Below, in pieces: positions 22,962 through 31,859 of a stretch of 64,000 nucleotides of DNA (position 1 is the stretch's first letter; each line of letters opens with the position of its first letter). A program made the position numbers and the translations under genes. This DNA is from Gnetum montanum. Taxonomy: Eukaryota > Streptophyta > Gnetopsida > Gnetales > Gnetaceae. The notes beneath the pieces are model-generated. The model saw only the letters and a program-made list of their open reading frames with translations. It did no database searches and was not told the DNA's origin. The stretch lies in the NCBI GenBank assembly GCA_015680685.1, contig MNCI01018932.1, forward strand, positions 648,886-712,885, written 5' to 3'.

Positions 22962-25445
22962 ATGTCTTCTTCTAACAAAAGCAACTCACCACCTAGGGAT
23001 AATACACAAAAAAGTTTACAATCAAAAACACATAACCTAAATCCGATAGTTCCTCAATAATATAGGGTGGAATATACACATCCTGATGAGTATATTCCTA
23101 ATTTTACTTTTATCTTCCATCAAGATGAACAGATGCGCTAGAGGGATTTGCAAGGTAACATAGTGTTACCTCCAAATTGTGTAGTCCCAAACATGCTTCT
23201 TCGTGCTTTGGCACAGATTGGCATGACAGAATTATACGCTGAATATGTTGTGAAAAATTTTGACATGAGGGATTATCATCCCATAGCTTTACAACGTATG
23301 TGGGACTCAAGGAAGGAGAGCCAACATACACTATTGAAGGGCAAAGGCTCGCACGTCCTTAGTGAAATAGGAGATGATGAACCCATTATAATGGGTTCTC
23401 TAACAAATGATGTTCCCCCTTCTAAAAATGGTGAGGAGGTTGGGTATCAGAACCTATGATCGATGATACATAACATTGGTTCTGATCTCCGTGAACGTCA
23501 ATTGTTCACAGAGGGAACAACAACTCATGATAAGGATGGGCACTTAGATCGTCATCATGATCAGGGCCATAGCAATAGCAGAGAAGGTAGGAAACATCAT
23601 CATGGTGATGGATCTCCTTCTTCTTCTCCTTCTTCACATCACTCACCCTCTCCTCCCACCTCTGGGTGCACTCATAGAGAGCATAACGGTGAGGATAGAG
23701 GTAGGAAAAATGAGAGACCTCGATGATAAAGTTGAGAGAGAGGACAAGGGCATGAACGAAGGGAAAGTAGGGAACAATGCAGACATCACAGGCATCATGA
23801 AAGAGATTATCATGACGAGCCCCTACTTGCCACCCGAAGTATGCTCGATATAACATAGGCTATAAGAATTCCAACAAGGAATTTAAAAGATAGTCAGATC
23901 AAGCATTTAGACATGAATAATATCCCACACTTCAAGGGGGGATACAACACTGATCCACAAAATCATTTACAGGAATTCCATGATGCTTGCGCCTTGCAAA
24001 ACATAGAGAATGAGTGGTAGAAACTAAAGTTGTTTCCCAGGACACTCACCAAGGAAGCAGAGAGTTGGTACCGGTCCTTGGAACCAGAAACCATTAGGAG
24101 GTGGAGTACGATGTTAGAACTCTTCAATAATAAATATTAGACATACTCTAGAGTGTCTAACTTGCATAAGCAGATCCAAGGATGGAAGCAAGATACTCAT
24201 GAACCCTTGGATGCTGCCATGGGCCACTACTACACTTTGTTACATCGTTGCTCAAGCCATGGTTATGCACAACAGGATCAACTCCACCACATTGTAGATG
24301 GGCTCAGATATGAGACTAGGAGAACCCTTGGGACTTATGCCCAAGGGAGGCTATCAGAACTTAGAACCCATGAAATTCATCACCTGTTGAAGCAGGTAGC
24401 AAAAGAAGAAGGGGAGCTATGGAAAAGGGAAAGTATGAAAGAATACAACCGTGACCCCTCTCTTCGGAAGAAGGGAGTGAAATTTTGCGATGAAGAGAAT
24501 GAGTCACCACTTGAAGAGTTGGTGAACAGAAAAACCTTGTCGATTCAAAAACTAACAACAGAAGTATCGGCTAAGATGGATCAATTGTGGGATTCCTTAG
24601 ACTCCAGACTTGAAACTGTCTTGAAAATTGTAGAAGAGTCTAAGGAGGAATGAAGTAGTGACAAAGATAAGACAAAGCAGAGAAATTCAGGCCCTGCACA
24701 TAACAAGGGTAAGGGGAAAATTACTATCTCTGATGAAGTTGTGGATTTAGACACAGATGATGATGGTGGATGTGAGATCTGCCACTATGACCATCCTAAG
24801 GGATGTTGGCCAATCATCTCACATATATAAGAGTCTAGGATGTATGCACTCAATCTAAGACTTAACCAATGGTAGACACCCCAAAGGTTACCTTATCCTC
24901 AAGGTAACCCAAGGTAGTTCCACCAACCGTTAACGTACTATCCAAGTGGAACTCCACCACAACCCATCGTGCAGCATCAGCAGTGGTAATACCCACAATC
25001 ATGGGGGATGCCACTGCCAGCACAATAGTACCCTTACCAGAAACCTAATCCTTATGGCTATTATGTGTAGCAACCAATTTCTCCAAGTGACTCTATGAAT
25101 CACACAACTCCCCAACATCACTACCAAGTTCAGGAGTACTTTAGGAGGACTCCTTCTCCTCCAGGATGCACTTCACATACTTACCATCCTCCAATTCCAT
25201 CCACACCTCTTCCACCTATGGTTCCCATAATATAACCTACTCCAACAATGCAAGGGGAACTCCCTACTCAACTGTAGTAATGTCATGCTATGAGAGCTGT
25301 AAATATTCAACCTGCTAATGGTTCTCACAACTGTAAAAAGAAAAGACCTTTCTTTAAAACCAAAAGCCCAGACAAACTCTCGCAACAACAAGTGGTTGAG
25401 CCCATGTACACTCCTCCATCTAACACTTCGGAGCACCCTTCAGTC
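22962..25445 (+). pseudogene. A gag
   Basis: The ATG at 22962 (MSSSNKSNSPP) is in the same frame as the segments 23148-23459 and 23463-23726. A Ser/His/Asp-rich linker follows. The gag core (about 23970-24340) reads FHDACALQNIENEW, ESWYRSLEPETIRRW, then HKQIQGWKQDTHEP and GHYYTLLHRCSSHGYAQQDQ; the part 24153-24653 is open. A zinc knuckle CEICHYDHPKGC (24771-24806) fits C-x2-C-x3-H-x3-C. A Pro/Gln-rich tail runs to about 25440. Stops frequently replace Gln or Trp seen in C, for example 24138-24140. Confidence 0.85.
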
Positions 25446-25449
25446 CAAT

Positions 25450-26240
25450 AGAGCTTAATGCATATGGTTATGTTAACACATACCATAACCAACTGGATCA
25501 AGGTAGGCCACTTTCCCAAGAAACTAACTAATCCTGGAAGCCTCTTAATCTATTTACAAATGATCAGGAATGGACCACATAAGGCTTTTCTTGACTTAGG
25601 TTTCGAAGTCAACCTAATTTCACGAGAGATGTATCAAGCCTAGAACCTGCCCCAACTTAAGAAGAGCAACATTCAACTAGAGCTATAGACCAGTCCATCA
25701 CCATTCCCTTGGGATTGATGGAGGACATTGTTACCACTATAGGTGGTTGGTCTTACCCAGCTGATTTCTTGATGATTGAAGTCAACAACAACGAAGGGGG
25801 CTTCCCAATTATAATGGGAAGGTCATGGCTAAGTACAGTAGATGCGTACCTAGGGATCTGCAATCTTTCCTTACAGATATCTAAGATAAATATTTATGGA
25901 AAGATCGAGAAGAAGAAAGTTCTGTGCATCACATACAGTGACTTAGAGGGTGATGACATGGAATAATATTCAACATCTCTTCCATGTAATCAGTATGTCT
26001 AAGAAACACAAATTCAAAGGTGCCTATATGTAGAAACCACACTAGTAGTAGACACCCCGTGGTTGACAGCTACTAGAAAGAGCAAACCAATATGCATGGA
26101 ACGAACTAAGAAAAATCATGCTAACAACGAAGGCATAGACACATTGGAATATGAGCGTCGCCAACTTCCACCCCTTAATCTAAGAACATTAGTTGGGAGA
26201 AGTTGGGCACTTTTACGAAATTCAAATAGGCACTCATTAT
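25450..26240 (+). pseudogene. A protease-like domain and C-terminal tail
   Basis: TITNWIKVGHFPKKL, then AFLDLGFEVNLISREMYQ (about 25585-25640) and IIMGRSWLSTVDAYLGICN (about 25810-25865) follow the retropepsin order: D-x-G loop, then the G-R-x-W/F-L motif near the end. The loop reads D-L-G instead of D-S/T-G, so activity is doubtful. The tail MERTKKNHANNEGID to LLRNSN (to about 26230) ends where E would continue into RT. Confidence 0.7.
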
Positions 26241-26260
26241 TTTGGATCTTTCACTTGCAA

Positions 26261-26280
26261 TTCAGTCATGGGGGAGATGG
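26261..26280 (+). other. Internal PPT-like tract 1 of A
   Basis: TTCAGTCATGGGGGAGATGG. It shares the TCATGGGGG core with the PPT at 28296-28305 and stands at the end of the coding part. Equivalents exist in B, C, D and E. Confidence 0.6.
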
Positions 26281-26319
26281 ACACCTATGCTAACCATTAG
26301 AGGCCCTCAATTCTTTTTA

Positions 26320-26514
26320 AGTTTCTGTTTTACATGTTTTTGTTTTCCACGTTTTTGTTTTACACATTTTTGTTTTACACATTTTTTTACAAGTTTTTTT
26401 TTTACACGTTTTTGTTTTACACATTTCTGTTTTACACGTTTTTGTCTTACACATTTTTGTTTTACAAATTTCTTTAACTCTTCTTGTTTTTGTTTTACAC
26501 CATTGTTATACTTT

Positions 26515-26547
<33 letters not shown>

Positions 26548-26550
26548 ATC
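26320..26550 (+). repeat. T-rich minisatellite (TTTTTGTTTTACACG) and GT run
   Basis: Degenerate tandem copies of a unit of about 15-16 bp (TTTTTGTTTTACACG/A) at 26320-26515, then an uninterrupted (GT)n at 26523-26547. C has the same array at 48675-48850. The open frame across it (Cys-Phe-Thr-His repeats) is a low-complexity artefact. Confidence 0.8.
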
Positions 26551-26559
26551 CACCCTGTA

Positions 26560-28305
26560 AGTTTGTCACCCAATAAGTGTTTAGAATGATAGGTTGAACT
26601 ATTTTTTATTAATTGCTAATGTTGGTTTTTACCTTTAAGTCATGATGTTGATACTAAGGTATGTTTCTTTTGATATGGAGGTAATGAGTCCACTTAATCC
26701 ATACATCCACAAAGTCTATGGTCTCTCTTGGCTGGGAAATGTATAGTCCCTTTCTAATAAGAACTTTAATGAACCAGTGACTGGGCACTTCTCAAACTAA
26801 GGAAGGACTCAAGGTTTGAAAAGGGTGTGACTTCAAGGGAACTTGATGCTTTTTTGTTGGCCATTCTCTTAGGTGCTTGGATGTTTTCTTCTTGATTTTT
26901 CTTACCATTCCGATGTTATCCAATTATCAAAAGCTAAGATAATAAAAATAAGAAGTCTTTGCATGGTGTGGTTCTCACACATAAAAACACAGAACACAAA
27001 AACAGAAAAAACATAAAAAAAAAAAAACAAAGTGAGAATTCAAAGCACACCCCTTAGAAGAAATAATCCCTTGGGCTACAAGCACTAGTTATGGAACTAA
27101 AAATGTTCCCTCTAACTAAGGCCCTTCTTGCTTCCCATTCTCTCCTCATTTTTTTCGTCGGAATGGTGGTGGCTCCTGAGGGAAGCATTCTTGTTATTCA
27201 AGAGGGTGGATTAGCCAGATGCATTAATGCAAAGTCACTAGAAGTGGTTGGTTTGAGGCCAGAGTTGGAATGAGATTTGCTAAGTCACATTAATTATGCA
27301 ACACACAAGGGGCTGTATACCACCTTGTTCTGGGATTCCATTCCATTCTCTTCTCTCCATCCTTTTCTCCATTATTCACCTCATTGTTGGTTGTATCATT
27401 AGTGTATATTTTGGTAGATACATTGTTTTCTTTTTGGTAAATTCTTGCAGTTAAGACTTTAACTCTTACTCCAAATGACATTTCCAAAGCCTATGAAATC
27501 TTTGAATGTGGGTTTGTCAGGGCATTAAGGGCATGAGCATACTTTGGGGAGGACCCACTGACATTCCTATTTGGTGCACCAGTTAAATTCTTTCCCTTAA
27601 CATTTTGAAATTAATTTTATTTTGTTCATTTCCATCTTGACATCCATTTCATCAATGCTATAGTTGTTTCTTTTTTCTCATCTTTCTTGTTCCTCTTTCT
27701 TTCTCCATTCTATCACTACCATAGGTTCACGATTAGTCATGGAGGTACGGGGCCTAATTTTCTCCTAGCCTCGATTTTTTCAATTTTTTCCTAAATCCTA
27801 CACCTTCGGTAGTCATCATTAATATATCTCTAGACCCATATCAGCCATACCACAACTCAGCCAATGGACTTACACTATAGTAAGGCATCAACTACATTAA
27901 AATTCATCTACCCTTGCTAATATAAGATTGTGTTGTGTGTGCAGATGGCAATCATACAACAATGGAGGGGATCTAGAGGGACCACTTGGAATGGAGCAGT
28001 GTTGAAGTAGCTATGCAAGGAGCAAGATCGATGATGCGCTTATGGATGGACAATGAAAGGCGCAATCTAGCATTGGCAGCAGCAACACTCCTTTCTCTCT
28101 CTCTTTCTCAGCTGCCAAGTGAGCCCTGATGTCAATGTAATAAGGTTTTCACCCTTGTTGTCTTGAACACTAGTTTTGTTGTCTCTTGTAATGATGATCT
28201 GTTCACATGTCATCCCACTAGTTTTCATTTGAGTCAATAATCCATACCTTCCCAATATTATTGTAATGAAATTTAGGGATGAGTTTTCATTTAGTCATGG
28301 GGGTA
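26560..28305 (+). other. A 3' region: hairpin, splice-like acceptor with 3' ORF, PPT
   Basis: A hairpin has arms TGTCAG (27515-27520) and CTGACA (27558-27563). The second PPT-like tract GATTAGTCATGGAGGTA is at 27731-27746. A branch-point-like CTAAT (27917-27921) lies 24 bases before TGTGTGCAG (acceptor AG 27943-27944), followed at once by ATGGC. After it a short frame reads ADGNHTTMEG, then RDHLEWSSVEVAMQG, with a homologue in C and D. The PPT is TTAGTCATGGGGGTA (28291-28305). Confidence 0.6.
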
Positions 28306-29135
28306 TGATGGAATGTGATATCACATGAGCCACGATATCGTGTACGTGTTATCACAGCCATCGCAATATCGCATCTCTTGCGATATCGCGTACGCGATAT
28401 CGCGATGCACCGTCATATCTATAAATAAGAGGCAACTCTTCCTTGTTTTCTCATCCTAGGCTAGATAGTAGGGAAACTCTGGCAAATTAATCACTCTAGA
28501 GATAGAATATTTTCCATGTGACCACAGTAGGAGTCCTAAAGTGAACGGATCTTTATTCGTGCAAACATTGTACCTAAACACAAGTTTGTGTACGACAATA
28601 AAGACGAGCTTCTTGGATAAACCTTGTAGTGCATGGAATAGGATTTTATTATTTTTATTTATTACCTATCATTTATTACTTGTTATTTACTATTTTCCTT
28701 CTCAACCCTTCTCTCCTAATTAAGTGCCTTAGTACGACCACTTCGAGCACGTGCATTACGCGTGGTGATCCCAGCAACAATTAGCATTTGGTAGCCATGG
28801 TTGCATCGGTTCAGGGTGTGTATGGTAAGTGGGAACGGATGCTGATGCTAGGTAATTTAAACTTAGTTCATTAGTTAGAGTTAGTAATTAGTTTCTCAAC
28901 CTTTCACCTTGTTAGCATAGGAGATATAAAACATAAAAAACTATAAAAATCATATACCTCAGACTTACTTAACCATACACCATGACAACTACAAGTAAGT
29001 CTAGGAAGATAATAAATGATTAACCCTAAGTGTTCCATGGGGCATGTAGGCACTTCGTCTACGGAGTTCGACCAGAATGCATGTGCTAGGCTCGTATTCA
29101 TATGGTTGAGTGTAGGGGTATCTCACCACTCATTA
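28306..29135 (+). repeat. A 3' LTR (830 bp)
   Basis: TGATGGAATGTGATATC at the start, CACTCATTA at the end (CATCA with one change). U3 holds the palindrome array (about 28314-28405), including a perfect 24-bp palindrome at 28380-28403. Next come a TATA box TATAAATA (28420-28427) and a poly(A)-signal-like AATAAA (28597-28602). A CACGTG palindrome lies near 28750. Confidence 0.9.
28420..28427 (+). promoter_or_regulatory. LTR TATA box of A
   Basis: TATAAATA, 17 bases after the last GATATCGC unit; conserved in position in the LTRs of B, C and D and in the fragment at 1-224. Confidence 0.65.
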
Positions 29136-29140
29136 AACAC

Positions 29141-29707
29141 TATCAATGATGAATCATATCAATATTTATATGCAACTAGAAGGTAAAATCCTTAGAAAAT
29201 TTTCCTGAAGTCAACTTGAGGTTCTTTATATGTTTTCCAAGTCTTCTCAACTTCTCCCCAACTATTTCCATCTTTCTTTGGCTATTTCTCAAATTTTAAT
29301 GGGAATTTTCAGAAGTTACTTAATGCACCTAGGTCATCTTTGGCTTCATGTAGATGTCTCCTATGAAACCCCTACTCCTGAGAGAGACATATACCATTTT
29401 TGATAGATGTTTCCACTTTAGGGGAGACATCTATAGGAAGATGTCTCTAGAAAGACATCTATCTTTCTAGAAAGATGTCTCTTTTGTAGGTGCCAAAAAT
29501 AAAAGTGCTCATTTTGATGTTGAGAGCCTTCAGATGCCTCCCAACAAGTTCCCATAGATCCTGGAACCTTCTAAACTCATCAAAATGAGCCAAAGCACCT
29601 CCAAACATGTCAAAAAAATCTAAGAATAATCCTCAAAAAAATCATCACAAAAAGGCACATAGTATGTAGGGTAGACTAAGGGAATCAAAAGAGGTATCCA
29701 TACACCA
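29141..29707 (-). repeat. J 5' LTR, outer piece
   Basis: Continues the J LTR after A: ATCATATCAATATTTATATGC aligns with 19325 onward. The AGATGTCT repeats lie at 29390-29480. It ends CATACACCA at 29707. Confidence 0.75.
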
Positions 29708-29712
29708 CATGA

Positions 29713-30174
29713 TATATAAATTTTGTAATAATAATAATATTTATTGAAAATTATAGAGAAAAAAGATAAAAAGATATCCTTAAGCTCAACTTAAAGATAT
29801 TTTTTTATTTCCATCTTTTTCTCCTCTAACTAAGATGTTTTCCAATTTGGAACTAACGATTTAGGAGTTTCCCCCATTGTACAGGTCATCTTTGGCCCTT
29901 CTTAGATATCTTTAATGAAATTCCACCATTCAAGTGAGACATCTCTTGAGAGTGGGAGGCATCTACTTTAGGTGTGAGATTTCTTCTCTTAGTATGAGAT
30001 GTCTTCCTTGAGAAGTATCATAAAAACTAGAAAATCTCCAAGTAAGATGAGATGTTTTCTTCTCATTTAAAACATATCTTACACATGTGAGACATCTCTT
30101 GTAAAGACTCACCTCTCAACCAAGATGTTTCTTGCATGTCCCAAATGTCATCATAGAGCCCAAAACCTATACTT
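29713..30174 (-). repeat. H 5' LTR, outer piece
   Basis: GATATCCTTAAGCTCAACTT and onward aligns with 3940-4300 of the H 3' LTR, including the AGACATCT repeats. The last 50 bases or so are deleted relative to the 3' LTR, leaving only CCTATACTT at the end. Confidence 0.7.
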
Positions 30175-30345
30175 CAGATTCTTGATGTTAGAAAAAGATT
30201 AAAAATCTACCTCTTGTAGACTCTGTATTTTTTGTTGATAGCTTTAGGTCATTGAGGTTTATGAATAAGGTGAGGCTTACTTAAGCTAAGTATCAGATGC
30301 ACCCAAGTAGTGGTGAGATGTAAAAATACTTAACATTTTAAGCTT
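30175..30345 (+). pseudogene. Element K continued: integrase zinc-finger region
   Basis: The plus frame near 30285-30340 reads KYQMHPSSGEM-KYL, which fits the H-P-G-S-T-K-M segment of a Ty3/gypsy integrase N-terminus. It directly follows, in K order, the RNase H that ends at 3602. It is short and broken. Confidence 0.5.
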
Positions 30346-31025
30346 GTTTGTGAGATTGAAGTTATGGAAGGATCCTTTTCTTATAGTGCTATCATTTTTA
30401 GGTATACTAGTTTTGGTATTTTCTTCTAGTTATGGATTTTCATAATTTTTTTCTTGTGCACATATGTTTTTGTTGATTTCATCTGCTTGGCAACTATTTG
30501 TTAAATTGTCTAAATTCTTATATCTAAATTTTTTAGATTATTTTCTATAATCTTGTTATTTTATTAGATTTGTTATCATAAATGGAACGTTTGTCAACAT
30601 TTTGGATAAGTTTGATCACATTTTCATAACTTTTGATCATGTTTTATCTTTGTTTTGAATTTTTCCAAAATTTAGCTATAGAAATAGGTTTTCAAGCTAT
30701 TTATTACATTTATGACCCCTGAAATGATACTAGAAATTATTGGCCTAGAATACATAGTTAACTAGCATATCAATATGGATCTTGAGGATACCTTTGCAAT
30801 TTGTCATGACCCTATTATGAGGTTGCAACCTTAGTCATGAAGGATGATGTTACTATTTTTGAACATATTAAAAACTTGAGAAAATTTTATAAAGTGATCC
30901 TTGACCTCTAAGAAATATAAAATTAGAAAAATTACAAAAAGTAGAACTTATAGGAGTTTCTTTCCAACTTAAAAACCTAAAATAGTAACTAATAATATTA
31001 TTTCATTTTCAACAGCCTTCATTTC
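30346..31025 (+). other. AT-rich remnant, possible copia gag trace
   Basis: No firm feature. Around 30710-30910 the plus frames give MTPEMILEIIGLEY and MKDDVTIFEHIKNLRKFYKVIL, loosely like a Ty1/copia gag, but too short and broken to assign. It ends with ATTTC (31021-31025), the target duplication of B. Confidence 0.3.
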
Positions 31026-31859
31026 TGATGAGTGGCGAGGTACCCCTACACTCAACCATACGAATACGAGCATTCTCACGTGTGATCCAGGCGAACTTTG
31101 CAAATGGACTAGTTGTCACACCTAGATAGTTATCCTTAGCTCGCAGTTCACTATCTTCCCACCTGGACTAGTATTATCTTTGTCATGTATAGTTTATTCT
31201 AGAGTGAGGTGTATGATGGATTTCCTAATCTAATGCTACTCCTGAAGGCAATAGAAAGTAAGATTAACTAAGCTAGGAGGAAAAGGGTAAGAGAATCTAA
31301 ACTAGCCTAAGTGCAATGAGCATCCATTTCTTAATTATCCGTACACATCTTGGACTTCATTCATGACTACCACTGGCATTACCAAGTGCAGATCCTAGGT
31401 ATGCCACTGGGTTACAAAGTAGTCACACTCAAATGCTTGTAATCAAGTCGTACTCATTTCATGTTCTAACATGAGTTTAAGGGTGAGAGAGACTAATTAG
31501 GAAAGTAGTAAATAAAAATTAAATAAATAAATAAACAAAGTGAATGCTACAATGATGAAGTAATCTCAATCTTTATTGTTGGTCATGTGCATGTCCAAGT
31601 ACGTCACACTCGAATAAAGGATGTCATACAATTACATTCACCACACTAGGGGAAAACATGGGAAAATAATCTATCTCTGGAGGGATCAAACTGCCAGAGT
31701 TTCACTACAATCTAACCTATGTATTCGAAACAAGGGAGAGCCACTTCTTATTTATAGACATTTTAGCGGACTGTGATATCGCAGGGGAAGACACGATATC
31801 GCATACGCAATATCGTGGGGGATGTGATATCACGGATAATGCAATATCGCATTCCATTA
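31026..31859 (-). repeat. B 3' LTR (834 bp)
   Basis: TGATGAGTGGCGAGG at the plus-strand start, CATTCCATTA at the end, then TACCCCCACGAC (PPT). The TATA box is at 31749-31756. The GATATC array (31770-31852) shows many CG-to-TG/CA changes. Confidence 0.9.

Larger units (their letters stand above)
22099..29135 (+). mobile_element. Element A: gag-only (TR-GAG type) LTR retrotransposon
   Basis: LTRs at 22099-22821 and 28306-29135, tRNA-Asp-type primer site, gag plus protease-like domain, then about 2 kb of 3' region and the PPT. There is no RT, RNase H or integrase anywhere in the 5.5-kb interior. The flanks AACAG (22094-22098) and AACAC (29136-29140) match at 4/5. The two sides outside are consecutive parts of J's LTR. 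Elements with gag but no pol enzymes and paired LTRs are known in plants as TR-GAG. Confidence 0.85.
18865..29707 (-). mobile_element. Element J: short non-autonomous LTR retrotransposon (about 3.8 kb without A)
   Basis: The LTRs (18865-19849, and 21650-22098 plus 29141-29707) begin TGGTG and end ATACCA/ACACCA on the plus strand. They enclose only about 1.8 kb. The flanks AATGA (18860-18864) and CATGA (29708-29712) match at 4/5. Joining the outer flanks restores a continuous H LTR. No RT, RNase H, integrase or recognisable gag core is present. Its LTR ends and PPT resemble those of H, so an H-like element may have supplied the enzymes. Confidence 0.75.
3603..30174 (-). mobile_element. Element H: chromovirus-like Ty3/gypsy element, interrupted by E and by J (which holds A)
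   Basis: The 3' LTR is 3603-4359. The 5' LTR is split into 18455-18864 and 29713-30174. The body carries integrase, RNase H, RT, protease and gag in minus order. Both LTR copies share their inner text and a TGGAG(T/C)AAGATC end. The flanks are AAGAT (3598-3602) and CAGAT (30175-30179), a 4/5 match. On either side lie consecutive parts of element K (RNase H, then integrase zinc finger), which independently supports the boundaries. Without inserts the internal region is about 4.7 kb. Confidence 0.75.

Noticed and set aside
26242-26589. Open frame of 115 codons with Cys-Phe-Thr-His repeats, and its minus-strand Lys/Gln counterpart
   Set aside because: Produced by the T-rich minisatellite and GT run; low complexity on both strands.
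28314-28405. CRISPR-like array of palindromic repeats
   Set aside because: Repeats of 10 bases with irregular, repeat-like gaps, inside an LTR of a plant retrotransposon and present in every LTR of the family; no spacers and no cas genes.
30700-31000. Ty1/copia gag remnant
   Set aside because: A few suggestive words (MKDDVTIFEHI) but no continuous frame or knuckle; kept only as a low-confidence note.
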